DNA of 55,618 bases, taken from assembly GCF_014836595.1 (NCBI RefSeq), contig NZ_JACSQO010000015.1:1-55618 (forward strand). Direction: 5' to 3'. Position numbers and translations under genes: made by a program. The stretch is from Psychrobacillus faecigallinarum. Lineage in GTDB: Bacteria > Bacillota > Bacilli > Bacillales_A > Planococcaceae. The notes below the pieces were generated by a model, which was given only the letters and a program-made list of their open reading frames with translations, searched no databases and was not told the DNA's origin. Of the stretch, positions 40,616 through 47,916 are shown one piece after another (position 1 is the stretch's first letter; the number at the start of each line of letters is the position of its first letter).

Positions 40616-41833
40616 TTATTTTAAAACTTTTACACGTACTTTTTTGCGACCAAAATCATAGGCTTGCGATTTGGAAGCCATAAATAGATCTATTTTGTTT
40701 CCTTTTATAGCTCCACCAGTATCTCCAGCTATTGCATAACCATAGCCTTCAACCCACACCTTAGATCCAAGTGGAATGACACTAGGATCTACCGCCACAA
40801 CTTTCACGTCTGGATTTGCTTTTAGGTTAATACCAGTAGCAGTTACTCCTGTACAGCCATTACAGCTAGCCGTGTATGCTGTAGCTGTAACATAAAACTC
40901 GCTTCCTCCAGATGGGGCTGCTGAGGTATTAGTACCACGCGATACGTTGGCACTGGCAGTCATCACTTTAGTTCCCACAGAAACAACCTTTTTCTTAGGC
41001 TCTTTTGTTACCTTTTCACTTACTATGTTACGAGAAACTTCCACTCCGTTTTCTTTAATAACCTCATAAGTGCGCGCAATAGATCCTTTTTCGCCTGTTT
41101 CAACTACTTTTTCTTTTCCTTTTAGAAGAGAATCGTCTTTCTTTGTAACTACTGCAAAGTTTGTTTCTTCCTCAACTACATCGGTGACCTTTTCTACTCT
41201 CACTATTTGTATTGCAGAATTAGGAAGTATAATTTCATCCATTTTCTGTTCTACACGGTCCAATTCATTCAATGGAATCTTATGTTTTTTTAAAAAGTCA
41301 GCGACCGTAGTCGAAGTGGACCATAATTTTTTCTCTTCCTTGCCATCTATAAGCGTTACTTCATATGCTTTCTCAATTGCAATTCGATTATCGGGTCCCA
41401 CCTCTGCATCTGCAGCAGGGGTAATCGCATCATGTTCGGTGTATGGAACATTTGCCTTTGCTAGTACTTCTGAAACTAAATCATCAGTAGTCTGGACAGT
41501 TTGAATTTTACCATCTACCGTAATTTCTATTTGTCTTGCCTGCTCCCACTCAATCTCTAAATTATTTTTGATTGAAGTGTTCACTGAGGGATGTAAAAAA
41601 TCATCGTTAGTGATTACTAGATTATTTTCATCTAGCAGCTCACCAACTGTATTGGCATGTGTTGTTATTTCTTGTTGTTCTCCGTTAACTGTTAAAGCAA
41701 CAGTTTTCTTTGTTCCTTCGTATAAAACGAACGAAACTACTGCAAAAAACAATAGTAAAGATGCTATCGTTACTAGTGTTTTCTTGCTCCTCAATGAATG
41801 AAAGAACAGGTTTTTCATGGTTTTATCTTGCAT
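40616..41833 (-). CDS. yabE: Cell-wall protein YabE with DUF348, G5 and 3D domains
   Basis: YabE is an RpfB/Sps-type wall protein thought to remodel peptidoglycan. The 405-residue protein has an N-terminal membrane segment (LVTIASLLLFFAVVSFVLY, about residues 20-38), three DUF348 repeats (about 45-200), a G5 domain (about 215-285) and a C-terminal 3D domain with FYVTATAYTASCNGCTGVTA and the three aspartates in VVAVDPSVIPLG, IAGDTGGAIKGNKIDLFM. I choose the ATG at 41833 behind AAGGAGGCGTTTTTC. The gene has a perfect sigma-A promoter; in B. subtilis it is also controlled by an antisense RNA, which I cannot confirm here. Confidence 0.93.
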   Translation of the reverse strand: MQDKTMKNLFFHSLRSKKTLVTIASLLLFFAVVSFVLYEGTKKTVALTVNGEQQEITTHANTVGELLDENNLVITNDDFLHPSVNTSIKNNLEIEWEQARQIEITVDGKIQTVQTTDDLVSEVLAKANVPYTEHDAITPAADAEVGPDNRIAIEKAYEVTLIDGKEEKKLWSTSTTVADFLKKHKIPLNELDRVEQKMDEIILPNSAIQIVRVEKVTDVVEEETNFAVVTKKDDSLLKGKEKVVETGEKGSIARTYEVIKENGVEVSRNIVSEKVTKEPKKKVVSVGTKVMTASANVSRGTNTSAAPSGGSEFYVTATAYTASCNGCTGVTATGINLKANPDVKVVAVDPSVIPLGSKVWVEGYGYAIAGDTGGAIKGNKIDLFMASKSQAYDFGRKKVRVKVLK

Positions 41834-41861
41834 GAAAAACGCCTCCTTGTTCACTCGTGTG

Positions 41862-41890
41862 ATTATATAGAGTACTTTTAAGCTTGTCAA
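41862..41890 (-). promoter_or_regulatory. yabE promoter (perfect sigma-A consensus)
   Basis: On the minus strand TTGACA (41890-41885), exactly 17 bases and TATAAT (41867-41862), both hexamers perfect. Confidence 0.92.
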
Positions 41891-41953
41891 CACTTTAGGT
41901 TTTTACCAATTTTTACATAACTGTGCGTATACCAATTGAAAAGCAGATAAATT

Positions 41954-42724
41954 TTAGTCTTCGATGTGGAAAAACCTCTTGGCATTACGGGTTGTTGCTT
42001 CAGCTACTTCTTCAACCGAGATACCCTTCAATCGTGCAATTTCTTCCGCTACTAGGGCAACAAGTGCCGGTTCATTTCTTTTACCTCTATGTGGATGTGG
42101 GGCCAAATAAGGAGCATCCGTTTCGATTAACAAATGATCTAAAGAAATTTCAGTTGCCACCTCTTTTGGCTTTTTGGCATTTTTAAATGTTACTGGCCCA
42201 CCAAGTGAAATCATAAAGTTCATATCAATACATTGTTTAGCTGTTTCTACACTTCCACCGAAGCAGTGCATAATCCCACCTGTAAGATGAGCCTCCTCCT
42301 CCTTAAGAATTCTTACTACATCTTCTGTTGCTTCGCGATTATGTATGATGATTGGCAAGTTTACCTTTTGTGCTAAACGTATTTGCTTGCGGAAGATAGT
42401 CTGCTGAATTTCTTTTGGAGACTTGTCCCAATAATAATCTAGCCCTGTTTCACCAATACCTACTACTTTTTTATGAGCAGATAACTCTTCAATCCATTGT
42501 AAATCATCCTCAGTACAATCGATTGCGTCCACGGGATGCCAGCCGATTACTGCGTAGATAAACGGATATTTTTCTGCTAACTCCATTGCACGTTCAATTG
42601 TTTTACGATCAAAACCAATTACGACCATTTTGTTCACATTTGCCTCCAAGGCTCTTTGAATTACTTCCTGAAGATCTTCGTCATATTGGTCTGCGTTTAA
42701 ATGGACATGTGTATCTATTAGCAT
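41954..42724 (-). CDS. tatD: TatD family metal-dependent deoxyribonuclease
   Basis: The 256-residue TIM-barrel hydrolase has the metal ligands expected for TatD: IDTHVHLNADQYDEDL at the start, GIGETGLDYYWD, PIIIHNREA, MHCFGGSVETAK and LLIETDAPYLAPHPHRG. Relatives are 3'-5' exonucleases in DNA repair. I choose the ATG at 42724, six bases behind GGAGA; another ATG six bases upstream is too close to that site. In B. subtilis (yabD) it directly follows metS, but here 2.5 kb of other DNA intervene. Confidence 0.95.
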   Translation of the reverse strand: MLIDTHVHLNADQYDEDLQEVIQRALEANVNKMVVIGFDRKTIERAMELAEKYPFIYAVIGWHPVDAIDCTEDDLQWIEELSAHKKVVGIGETGLDYYWDKSPKEIQQTIFRKQIRLAQKVNLPIIIHNREATEDVVRILKEEEAHLTGGIMHCFGGSVETAKQCIDMNFMISLGGPVTFKNAKKPKEVATEISLDHLLIETDAPYLAPHPHRGKRNEPALVALVAEEIARLKGISVEEVAEATTRNAKRFFHIED

Positions 42725-43359
42725 ATTCATTCTCCTATCTGAGCTTCATTTTACTTTTTTATTTGTTTACAATCATCACAATACTATTACATTTACATTA
42801 AATGAGTCATTTTTTCAATTATTTTGATTAATTTTACCTTATAAAATGACAAGTTTCCCAAAAATATTCAATTAAAAATAGTATTTATCGAATACTATTT
42901 AGATGTTTTAGGAACTTAATCGATTTAATATTATTAACCAAATTGACTTAAATAATTTTAAATAGGAAAGGTTTTCTTTAGGTAAATTTCGATTAAATAA
43001 TGTGTTAATTAACTTTAAAACAATACCATAAATAGGGTATTTGTCATTAATAATGACTCGTTTTTATGCTTTATATAGGTAACTACTCTTTGGAGAATAA
43101 TTTTATATTGCTTTATTAATGACATTAATTTAATAGATATAAAAATGTCCAATCTCTCATCTAATTTCCTCCTGATAACGCATTCCTTCATGATCAACTT
43201 TAATACACAAAATTCCTAAATCATTTATACCTTCCACCATAATCAAACTGTTTATCTCCGTATATTGAAGTCCTCAGGTCAGATTAAATCTGGGTTTTTA
43301 ACACACCTACTGTGCTTTTAAGATTTCTTCTAAAAATAGATATTCATTTTAAAAAAAAC

Positions 43360-43389
43360 ATAGTTTTTTTAGATAGTCAAAAAAACTAT
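43360..43389. repeat. Perfect inverted repeat upstream of the cotX-like gene
   Basis: ATAGTTTTTTT and AAAAAAACTAT (11 bases each, eight-base spacer) form a perfect inverted repeat ending 18 bases before the proposed sigma-K -10 box. It could be a bidirectional terminator-like hairpin or an operator such as for GerE or another late regulator. Confidence 0.6.
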
Positions 43390-43407
43390 ATCAGTAATTA
43401 ACTTGTT

Positions 43408-43416
43408 CATATGATA
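43408..43416 (+). promoter_or_regulatory. Possible sigma-K -10 box of the cot operon
   Basis: CATATGATA fits the sigma-K -10 consensus CATANNNTA exactly and lies 66 bases before the first coat gene. No good AC -35 element is seen at 16-17 bases, which is common for GerE-activated promoters. Confidence 0.45.
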
Positions 43417-43482
43417 CAGAAGTGAGGTTGCAAATTAAGCATTTTTTACAACCAAGCTAGTAAATAGGAAAGGAGATTTTAT

Positions 43483-43992
43483 ATGAGTCACTGGAAATGT
43501 AAACATTGTAGTTACGAAAGTAATTATCCAGTAAGGAACTGCCAACGTTGTAACGGCTTTAATTCTGAGGATAGCGCCCAGGAAAAGAATCACTGGCATT
43601 ATAATAATGACTTTAGTGAAGCAACGGTCTTAGAAGATTTTGATCAGGTCTCATCTGTAGACCAAGAATCCGATGAACTAATCTGGATTAAGGATTCATG
43701 CAACATTACTGTTCAGACAACAGATACTCAAGCATCGGTATCCCTTCAAGTAGGCTTACAACTTGCAATTGCTCTAGTAGTAAGTATTGCAATTGGGGAT
43801 TCTGATCAGGGTCAAGCTGTTGCAAATGACATTTTTCAACAATTTAATGACGAACAAACCAATAGACAAAAAATCATTATTGATAACTCAAATGACGTTA
43901 ACATTGTAACTACTGATACAGACTTGGCCGTGAATATTCAGGCAATGCTACAAGTATTGGTTTCATTAGTAGTTAGATTAGATGTTCTTTAA
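43483..43992 (+). CDS. Spore coat protein, CotX family, with N-terminal zinc ribbon
   Basis: The 169-residue protein joins two parts. Residues 1-30 form a zinc-ribbon-like module with C6-x2-C9-x10-C20-x2-C23 (WKCKHCSYES, RNCQRCNGF). After an acidic linker, residues 67-169 are a Coat_X domain made of two related halves: IWIKDSCNITVQTTDTQASV (67 on) and IIIDNSNDVNIVTTDTDLAV (131 on), each followed by an LQ-rich hydrophobic stretch. CotX proteins form the insoluble outer crust of spores. The ATG at 43483 follows AAAGGAGATTTTAT. It is followed 30 bases later by a paralogue. B. subtilis CotX, as I recall it, lacks this ribbon. Confidence 0.85.
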   Translation: MSHWKCKHCSYESNYPVRNCQRCNGFNSEDSAQEKNHWHYNNDFSEATVLEDFDQVSSVDQESDELIWIKDSCNITVQTTDTQASVSLQVGLQLAIALVVSIAIGDSDQGQAVANDIFQQFNDEQTNRQKIIIDNSNDVNIVTTDTDLAVNIQAMLQVLVSLVVRLDVL

Positions 43993-44022
43993 ATTTAATA
44001 TAAAATGAAAAGAGGTGAAAAT

Positions 44023-44445
44023 ATGAATAAATGGAGAGCATTAGATCATTGCAATGACACCAGAAATAACAATGCGGATGTTCAGCAAAACGGAGAACAA
44101 GTCGTTTCCAATAAGCAACAATCATATGAATGGATTATTGTAAGGGATTCAGAAGGTGTTGAAATTCAAACAACAGATACCCAAGCAGCTTTGTCGTTAC
44201 AATTAGGAATTCAAGCTGCAATTGCAGCAGTTATTAGCGTTACTCTAGGAGATACAGATCAAGCTAGAGCAGTTGCTCAAGATATGAAACAATTTATAAA
44301 AACTAAACAACGAAACGTTCAAAAAACGATTGTCGAGGGGTCAAGAAATATAACAGTTACAACCACTGATACCGACTTGGCAGTGAACATTCAGGCAATG
44401 CTTCAAATCCTTCTTGCTTTAGTAGCTAGGTTAGATATTCTATAA
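44023..44445 (+). CDS. Spore coat protein, CotX/CotV family
   Basis: The 140-residue protein has a short polar N-terminus (WRALDHCNDTRNNNADVQQN) without a zinc ribbon and then a Coat_X domain with two halves: YEWIIVRDSEGVEIQTTDTQ (about 36 on) and IVEGSRNITVTTTDTDLAVN (103 on), each ending in a hydrophobic stretch. The last 25 residues are nearly the same as in the preceding gene. I choose the ATG at 44023 behind AGAGGTGAAAAT; an ATG 18 bases upstream lacks a ribosome site. It is probably in an operon with the zinc-ribbon gene and should be a crust protein. Confidence 0.87.
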   Translation: MNKWRALDHCNDTRNNNADVQQNGEQVVSNKQQSYEWIIVRDSEGVEIQTTDTQAALSLQLGIQAAIAAVISVTLGDTDQARAVAQDMKQFIKTKQRNVQKTIVEGSRNITVTTTDTDLAVNIQAMLQILLALVARLDIL

Positions 44446-44633
44446 TAAATTCGAAATAAATCGAAGAGTCTAGAAAAACTTAAATATAATTATAGTACGC
44501 TCAAAATGGATTCGAGCGATTATATGTTTAAAATATTTTCTATTTAACCTCCAGCTAAGATTTTTAATGAGTCTAAAAATTAGTAGGTTTGGAAAACGAA
44601 AAACATCCCTCGTCTCCTCTTAATTCATAGTTG

Positions 44634-44642
44634 CATATAATA
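44634..44642 (+). promoter_or_regulatory. Possible sigma-K -10 box of the cotW-like gene
   Basis: CATATAATA matches CATANNNTA and lies 33 bases before the start codon. A -35 element was not found. Confidence 0.4.
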
Positions 44643-44675
44643 ATACAAATGATATTACAAGAAGGAGTGATGGAC

Positions 44676-44891
44676 GTGAGCGATTTACCTAAAAAAAATG
44701 CAATTCCTGAAAAGGTCATTGATTTAATAGTAAGTGATACACTGCGTAAAAATGGCGTAAATCTAGATGATGTTAAAGGAAAATTATCCACAGAGCAAAA
44801 GCAGTTACTTAAAGAGCTTGTGGAAGAACTAACCATGCAAGTTGATCAATTTGTTGATCAACCAACATCCCATAAAAAGGATGCTAAATGA
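44676..44891 (+). CDS. Small CotW-like spore coat protein
   Basis: The 71-residue, charged, helical protein reads IPEKVIDLIVSDTLRKNGVN and then KGKLSTEQKQLLKELVEELT. This resembles my memory of B. subtilis CotW, in which a segment about a 'KHGV' turn is followed by SDEEKEMLLNLVKDL. I choose a GTG start at 44676, eight bases behind AAGGAG; an in-frame ATG six bases upstream leaves only two bases to that site. In B. subtilis CotV, CotW and CotX work together in the crust, so the neighbouring Coat_X genes support the call. The match is weak and needs a search. Confidence 0.6.
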   Translation: MSDLPKKNAIPEKVIDLIVSDTLRKNGVNLDDVKGKLSTEQKQLLKELVEELTMQVDQFVDQPTSHKKDAK

Positions 44892-44951
44892 ATTAAATTC
44901 AATTTCCGCTGAAGAACGATATTAAAGAAATATGGAAGAGAATAACGTATA

Positions 44952-45087
44952 TTTGATTTCCGCTATAGGCGGAAGCTTTTAAGTAGGGAGAGCGGATAAG
45001 CCATCACTACAAGCTCACGCATGTTTGTGAAGGCTTTCTGTCTCACTCATCCCACTGGAATCGTCACCTGCAGTTTCAACAATTAAT
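44952..45087. repeat. Decayed copy of a dispersed Bacillales intergenic repeat
   Basis: The stretch begins TTGATTTCCGCTATAGGCGG and ends near CACCTGCAGTTTCAAC. It follows the pattern of a palindromic intergenic repeat common in Bacillus and Planococcaceae genomes, whose ends read about TTGATTTCCGCT...GGCGGACGCTTTCC and CCCGCAGGAGTCGCCGCCT. Several positions are changed and internal pairing is poor, so this looks like an inactive remnant. I judge this from memory of the family. Confidence 0.5.
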
Positions 45088-45147
45088 GTCCAAGTTGTAC
45101 TGACAATTAATATTTAAGGTAATACCTCAAATAGATATTTACTAAAG

Positions 45148-45174
45148 CGCCTTTAACAAAGGCGTTTTATTTTT
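45148..45174 (+). terminator. Terminator of the cot segment (plus strand)
   Basis: CGCCTTT and AAAGGCG pair around AAC and are followed by TTTTATTTTT. It lies 257 bases past the cotW-like gene, beyond the decayed repeat. Confidence 0.85.
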
Positions 45175-45260
45175 GAATACTGCTACACAATTGACACTAC
45201 AGCTTTTCCACCTTTCACCAAGGAGAAGCTTTCAAAGTAAAAATTCTCTTTATTAGTACA

Positions 45261-45292
45261 AAAAAACTGCCGCTCATGCGACAGTTTTTTGG
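45261..45292 (-). terminator. metS terminator
   Basis: On the minus strand AAAAAACTGTCGC and GCGGCAGTTTTTT pair with one wobble around ATGA and end in a T-run, under ten bases after the metS stop codon. Confidence 0.92.
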
Positions 45293-45300
45293 ATAATCAA

Positions 45301-47262
45301 TTATTTTACTTGTGCACCATTTTCTAATTTTTCATCTACAGTTGCTAGAGTTAAAAATCCATCTTTTTCACCAGCCAAAATCATACCTTGAGATAGCTCT
45401 CCTCTAAGTTTAACTGGTTTTAAATTAGCCACTACAATTACCTTCTTACCGATAAGTTCCTCCGGCTTATAATGCTTTGCAATCCCAGATACTACTTGGC
45501 GCTTCTCATAACCTAAATCTAATTGTAATTTAAGTAGCTTGTCTGCTTTAGGGATTGCTTCACATTCTAAAACAGTTGCTACACGTAGATCAACTTTAAA
45601 GAAATCGTCAATTGAGATTTCCTCTGTTTGCTCTTCTTCTGGTTCTTCCTTCACCTCTTCTTGTGAAGTCATAACAGAACCTCGCATTTTCTCACGAATA
45701 TAAGCAACTTCCTCATCTACGTCTAAGCGAGGGAAAATCGGTACTCCTGTACTTATTACTTGTGTACCTTCAGGAATAACATTAAATTTCCCTAACTTAT
45801 CCCATTCTAGATACATTTCTGTTAATCCCAGCTGCTCCATAATTTCTTTTGGGCTGTTAGGCATAAATGGTTGAATTAATGTAGCTATTTGGCGAAGGCT
45901 TTCTGCTAGGTTAGTCATGACACTAGCTAGCTGCGCTTTAGTAGCCTCATCCTTTGCAAGCACCCATGGTTGTGTCTCATCAATATATTTGTTAGTGCGA
46001 GATACTAGAGACCAAAGCTCTCCCAATACAATACTAAATTGCATTTTCTCCATATTTGATTCATATTTTTCAATTGCTTCTTTAGCAAATTGTTGTAATG
46101 TACTATCAAATTCAGTAGGTTCGCCTTGGTTTACAGGAATCTGACCACCAAAATACTTATTAATCATAGAAACTGTTCTATTCAATAGATTCCCTAAGTC
46201 GTTTGCAAGGTCAAAATTTGTACGTTCTACAAAGGATTCTGGAGAGAATACACCATCTTGACCAAATGGAAGCTCACGAAGTAAGAAATAGCGAGTAGCG
46301 TCTAAGCCATATTTCTCTACTAGCATCTCTGGGTATACAACGTTTCCTTTAGATTTAGACATCTTACCGTCCTTCATCATGATAAACCCATGTGCGAAAA
46401 CCTTTTTAGGTAGAGGTAAGTCTAAGGCCATTAAGAATATTGGCCAATAGATTGTATGGAAACGTACAATATCCTTCCCTACTACATGTACATCTGCAGG
46501 CCAGTACTTTTTGAATAGAGAATCATCATCTGACATATAACCTAGTGAAGTAATATAATTAGTTAAAGCATCCACCCATACGTAAATAACATGCTTCGCA
46601 TCCCCTGGAACATGGATTCCCCAATCAAAGGAAGTCCTGGAGACTGACAGGTCCTCTAGGCCTGGCTTGATGAAATTATTAATCATTTCATTTTTTCTAG
46701 ACTCTGGCTCGATAAATTCCACATTATTTTCGTAGTAATCTAGCAAGCGATCAGCATACTTCTTCATATTAAAGAAATAGGATTCTTCCTTTACTTTATG
46801 AACAGGTCTACCACAATCAGGACAGTTTCCTTCAACTAATTGAGTTTCTGTGAAAAAAGATTCACAAGGAGTACAATATAAACCCTCATATTCACCTTTA
46901 TAAATATCTCCGTTATCTAGGAACTTTTTAAAAATTTTCTCTACTGCTTGAGTATGGCGTTTTTCCGTAGTTTGAATAAAGTCATCGTAAGATATATTCA
47001 TAGTCGCCCATGTTTTCTTAGAAGCTTCCGCAATTTCATCTACGTAAGCTTGTGGTTCCATTCCAGCTTCCTGGGCTTTTTCCTGTATCTTCTGTCCATG
47101 CTCGTCCATACCTGTTAAGAAACGTACATCATAACCTCGTAAGCGTTTATATCTTGCCATTGCATCGGAAGCTACAGTTGTATAAGCCGTTCCAATATGG
47201 AATTTACCACTCGGATAGTAAATTGGTGTCGTTATATAAAAAGTTTTGTCTTGTGCATTCAA
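45301..47262 (-). CDS. metG: Methionyl-tRNA synthetase
   Basis: This enzyme charges both initiator and elongator tRNA-Met. The 653-residue protein has the class I core with TTPIYYPSGKFHIGTAYTTV (the HIGH element reads HIGT, residues 22-25), a zinc-binding CTPCESFF...CPDC insert, the KMSKS loop DGKMSKSKGNVV near residue 299, an anticodon domain, and a C-terminal tRNA-binding OB domain DFFKVDLRVATVLECEAIPK. Translation must start at TTG (47262), nine bases behind GGAGG; the nearby ATG is in another frame. No T-box leader is visible. Named metS in B. subtilis. Confidence 0.96.
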   Translation of the reverse strand: MNAQDKTFYITTPIYYPSGKFHIGTAYTTVASDAMARYKRLRGYDVRFLTGMDEHGQKIQEKAQEAGMEPQAYVDEIAEASKKTWATMNISYDDFIQTTEKRHTQAVEKIFKKFLDNGDIYKGEYEGLYCTPCESFFTETQLVEGNCPDCGRPVHKVKEESYFFNMKKYADRLLDYYENNVEFIEPESRKNEMINNFIKPGLEDLSVSRTSFDWGIHVPGDAKHVIYVWVDALTNYITSLGYMSDDDSLFKKYWPADVHVVGKDIVRFHTIYWPIFLMALDLPLPKKVFAHGFIMMKDGKMSKSKGNVVYPEMLVEKYGLDATRYFLLRELPFGQDGVFSPESFVERTNFDLANDLGNLLNRTVSMINKYFGGQIPVNQGEPTEFDSTLQQFAKEAIEKYESNMEKMQFSIVLGELWSLVSRTNKYIDETQPWVLAKDEATKAQLASVMTNLAESLRQIATLIQPFMPNSPKEIMEQLGLTEMYLEWDKLGKFNVIPEGTQVISTGVPIFPRLDVDEEVAYIREKMRGSVMTSQEEVKEEPEEEQTEEISIDDFFKVDLRVATVLECEAIPKADKLLKLQLDLGYEKRQVVSGIAKHYKPEELIGKKVIVVANLKPVKLRGELSQGMILAGEKDGFLTLATVDEKLENGAQVK

Positions 47263-47300
47263 TGATTGCTGCCTCCAATGCTGAATCTTCTATAATATTC

Positions 47301-47329
47301 ATTTTATCTAAATGGGTTATGGGTTTCAA
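47301..47329 (-). promoter_or_regulatory. metS promoter
   Basis: On the minus strand TTGAAA (47329-47324), 17 bases and TAAAAT (47306-47301), giving a leader of about 30 bases, too short for a T-box. Confidence 0.7.
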
Positions 47330-47495
47330 TCTATTCATCTAAGCATTTTTGTCGAATTATATTTATTCCACATATTATTTCCAAAAATATCAATATTATT
47401 CCTAAGAATGATATAATTCATCTTTTTTAGAGGAATATTATGTAAGCGTAGTCATATTTTTATCATCAAATCTAATGAAAACAGAAGAATAATTA

Positions 47496-47524
47496 TTGAC
47501 CAATATGGTAGTACTTGGTATGAT
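47496..47524 (+). promoter_or_regulatory. abrB promoter
   Basis: TTGACC (47496-47501), 17 bases and TATGAT (47519-47524), pointing at abrB, with Spo0A boxes just downstream. Confidence 0.82.
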
Positions 47525-47545
47525 TAAGTACATAAAAGAGGTTAA

Positions 47546-47562
47546 TGTCGAATTTTGGCGAA
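47546..47562 (+). promoter_or_regulatory. Tandem Spo0A boxes controlling abrB
   Basis: TGTCGAA (47546-47552) and TGGCGAA (47556-47562) are both matches to the 0A box TGNCGAA, spaced by three bases, about 15 bases downstream of the predicted transcription start. B. subtilis abrB has the same pair with the same spacing, where Spo0A~P represses it. Confidence 0.85.
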
Positions 47563-47595
47563 AAATATACACTCTTGAGAGGAGAAACTTTAATA

Positions 47596-47871
47596 ATGAA
47601 ATCTACAGGTATTGTTCGTAAAGTTGATGAATTAGGACGCGTAGTTATTCCTATCGAACTTCGTCGTACACTAGGTATAGCTGAAAAAGATGCGCTTGAA
47701 ATATATGTTGACGATGATAAAATCATCTTAAAAAAATATATGCCAAATATGACTTGTGCAGTTACTGGTGAAGTATCAGATGAAAACCTTCGTCTTGTTG
47801 GTGGTAAACTGATTCTTAGCCCAGAAGGTGCAGAACAGTTAATCAAAGAAATTCAAAGCAGCTTAAAATAA
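47596..47871 (+). CDS. abrB: Transition state regulator AbrB
   Basis: AbrB represses stationary-phase and sporulation genes during growth. The 91-residue protein has the swapped-hairpin DNA-binding domain MKSTGIVRKVDELGRVVIPI with ELRRTLGIAEKDALEIYVDD (residues 1-50) and a C-terminal multimerisation domain with TCAVTGEVSDENLRLVGGKL. I choose the ATG at 47596 behind AGAGGAGAAAC; upstream in-frame codons lie over the Spo0A boxes. It is the only housekeeping-type gene on the plus strand here, as in B. subtilis. Confidence 0.97.
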   Translation: MKSTGIVRKVDELGRVVIPIELRRTLGIAEKDALEIYVDDDKIILKKYMPNMTCAVTGEVSDENLRLVGGKLILSPEGAEQLIKEIQSSLK

Positions 47872-47881
47872 TTACTTAATT

Positions 47882-47916
47882 AAAACATCCGTTCATAACT
47901 TATGGCGGATGTTTTA
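47882..47916. terminator. Shared terminator of convergent abrB and rsmI
   Basis: AAAACATCCG and CGGATGTTTT form a ten-pair stem with a 14-base loop; each strand ends in a run of Ts (TTTTATTAT on plus, TTTTAATTAAG on minus). Confidence 0.82.

Larger units (their letters stand above)
42725..43482. other. AT-rich gene-free stretch upstream of the cot genes
   Basis: About 760 bases without a supportable gene. Runs of A and T are frequent and base use differs from the neighbouring genes. A 60-codon minus-strand frame at 43015-43197 has no family resemblance. Structures seen are a weak hairpin near 43280-43300 (CAGATTAAATCTG then GGGTTTTT, plus strand) and the inverted repeat at 43360-43389. Confidence 0.6.

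Noticed and set aside
41070..41504. Open frame of 144 codons on the plus strand inside yabE
   Set aside because: It is the antisense of a strong coding gene, has serine/phenylalanine-rich low-complexity composition and no ribosome site.
43015..43197. Minus-strand frame of 60 codons upstream of the cot genes
   Set aside because: There is no ribosome site, no recognisable domain and composition follows the AT-rich intergenic DNA.
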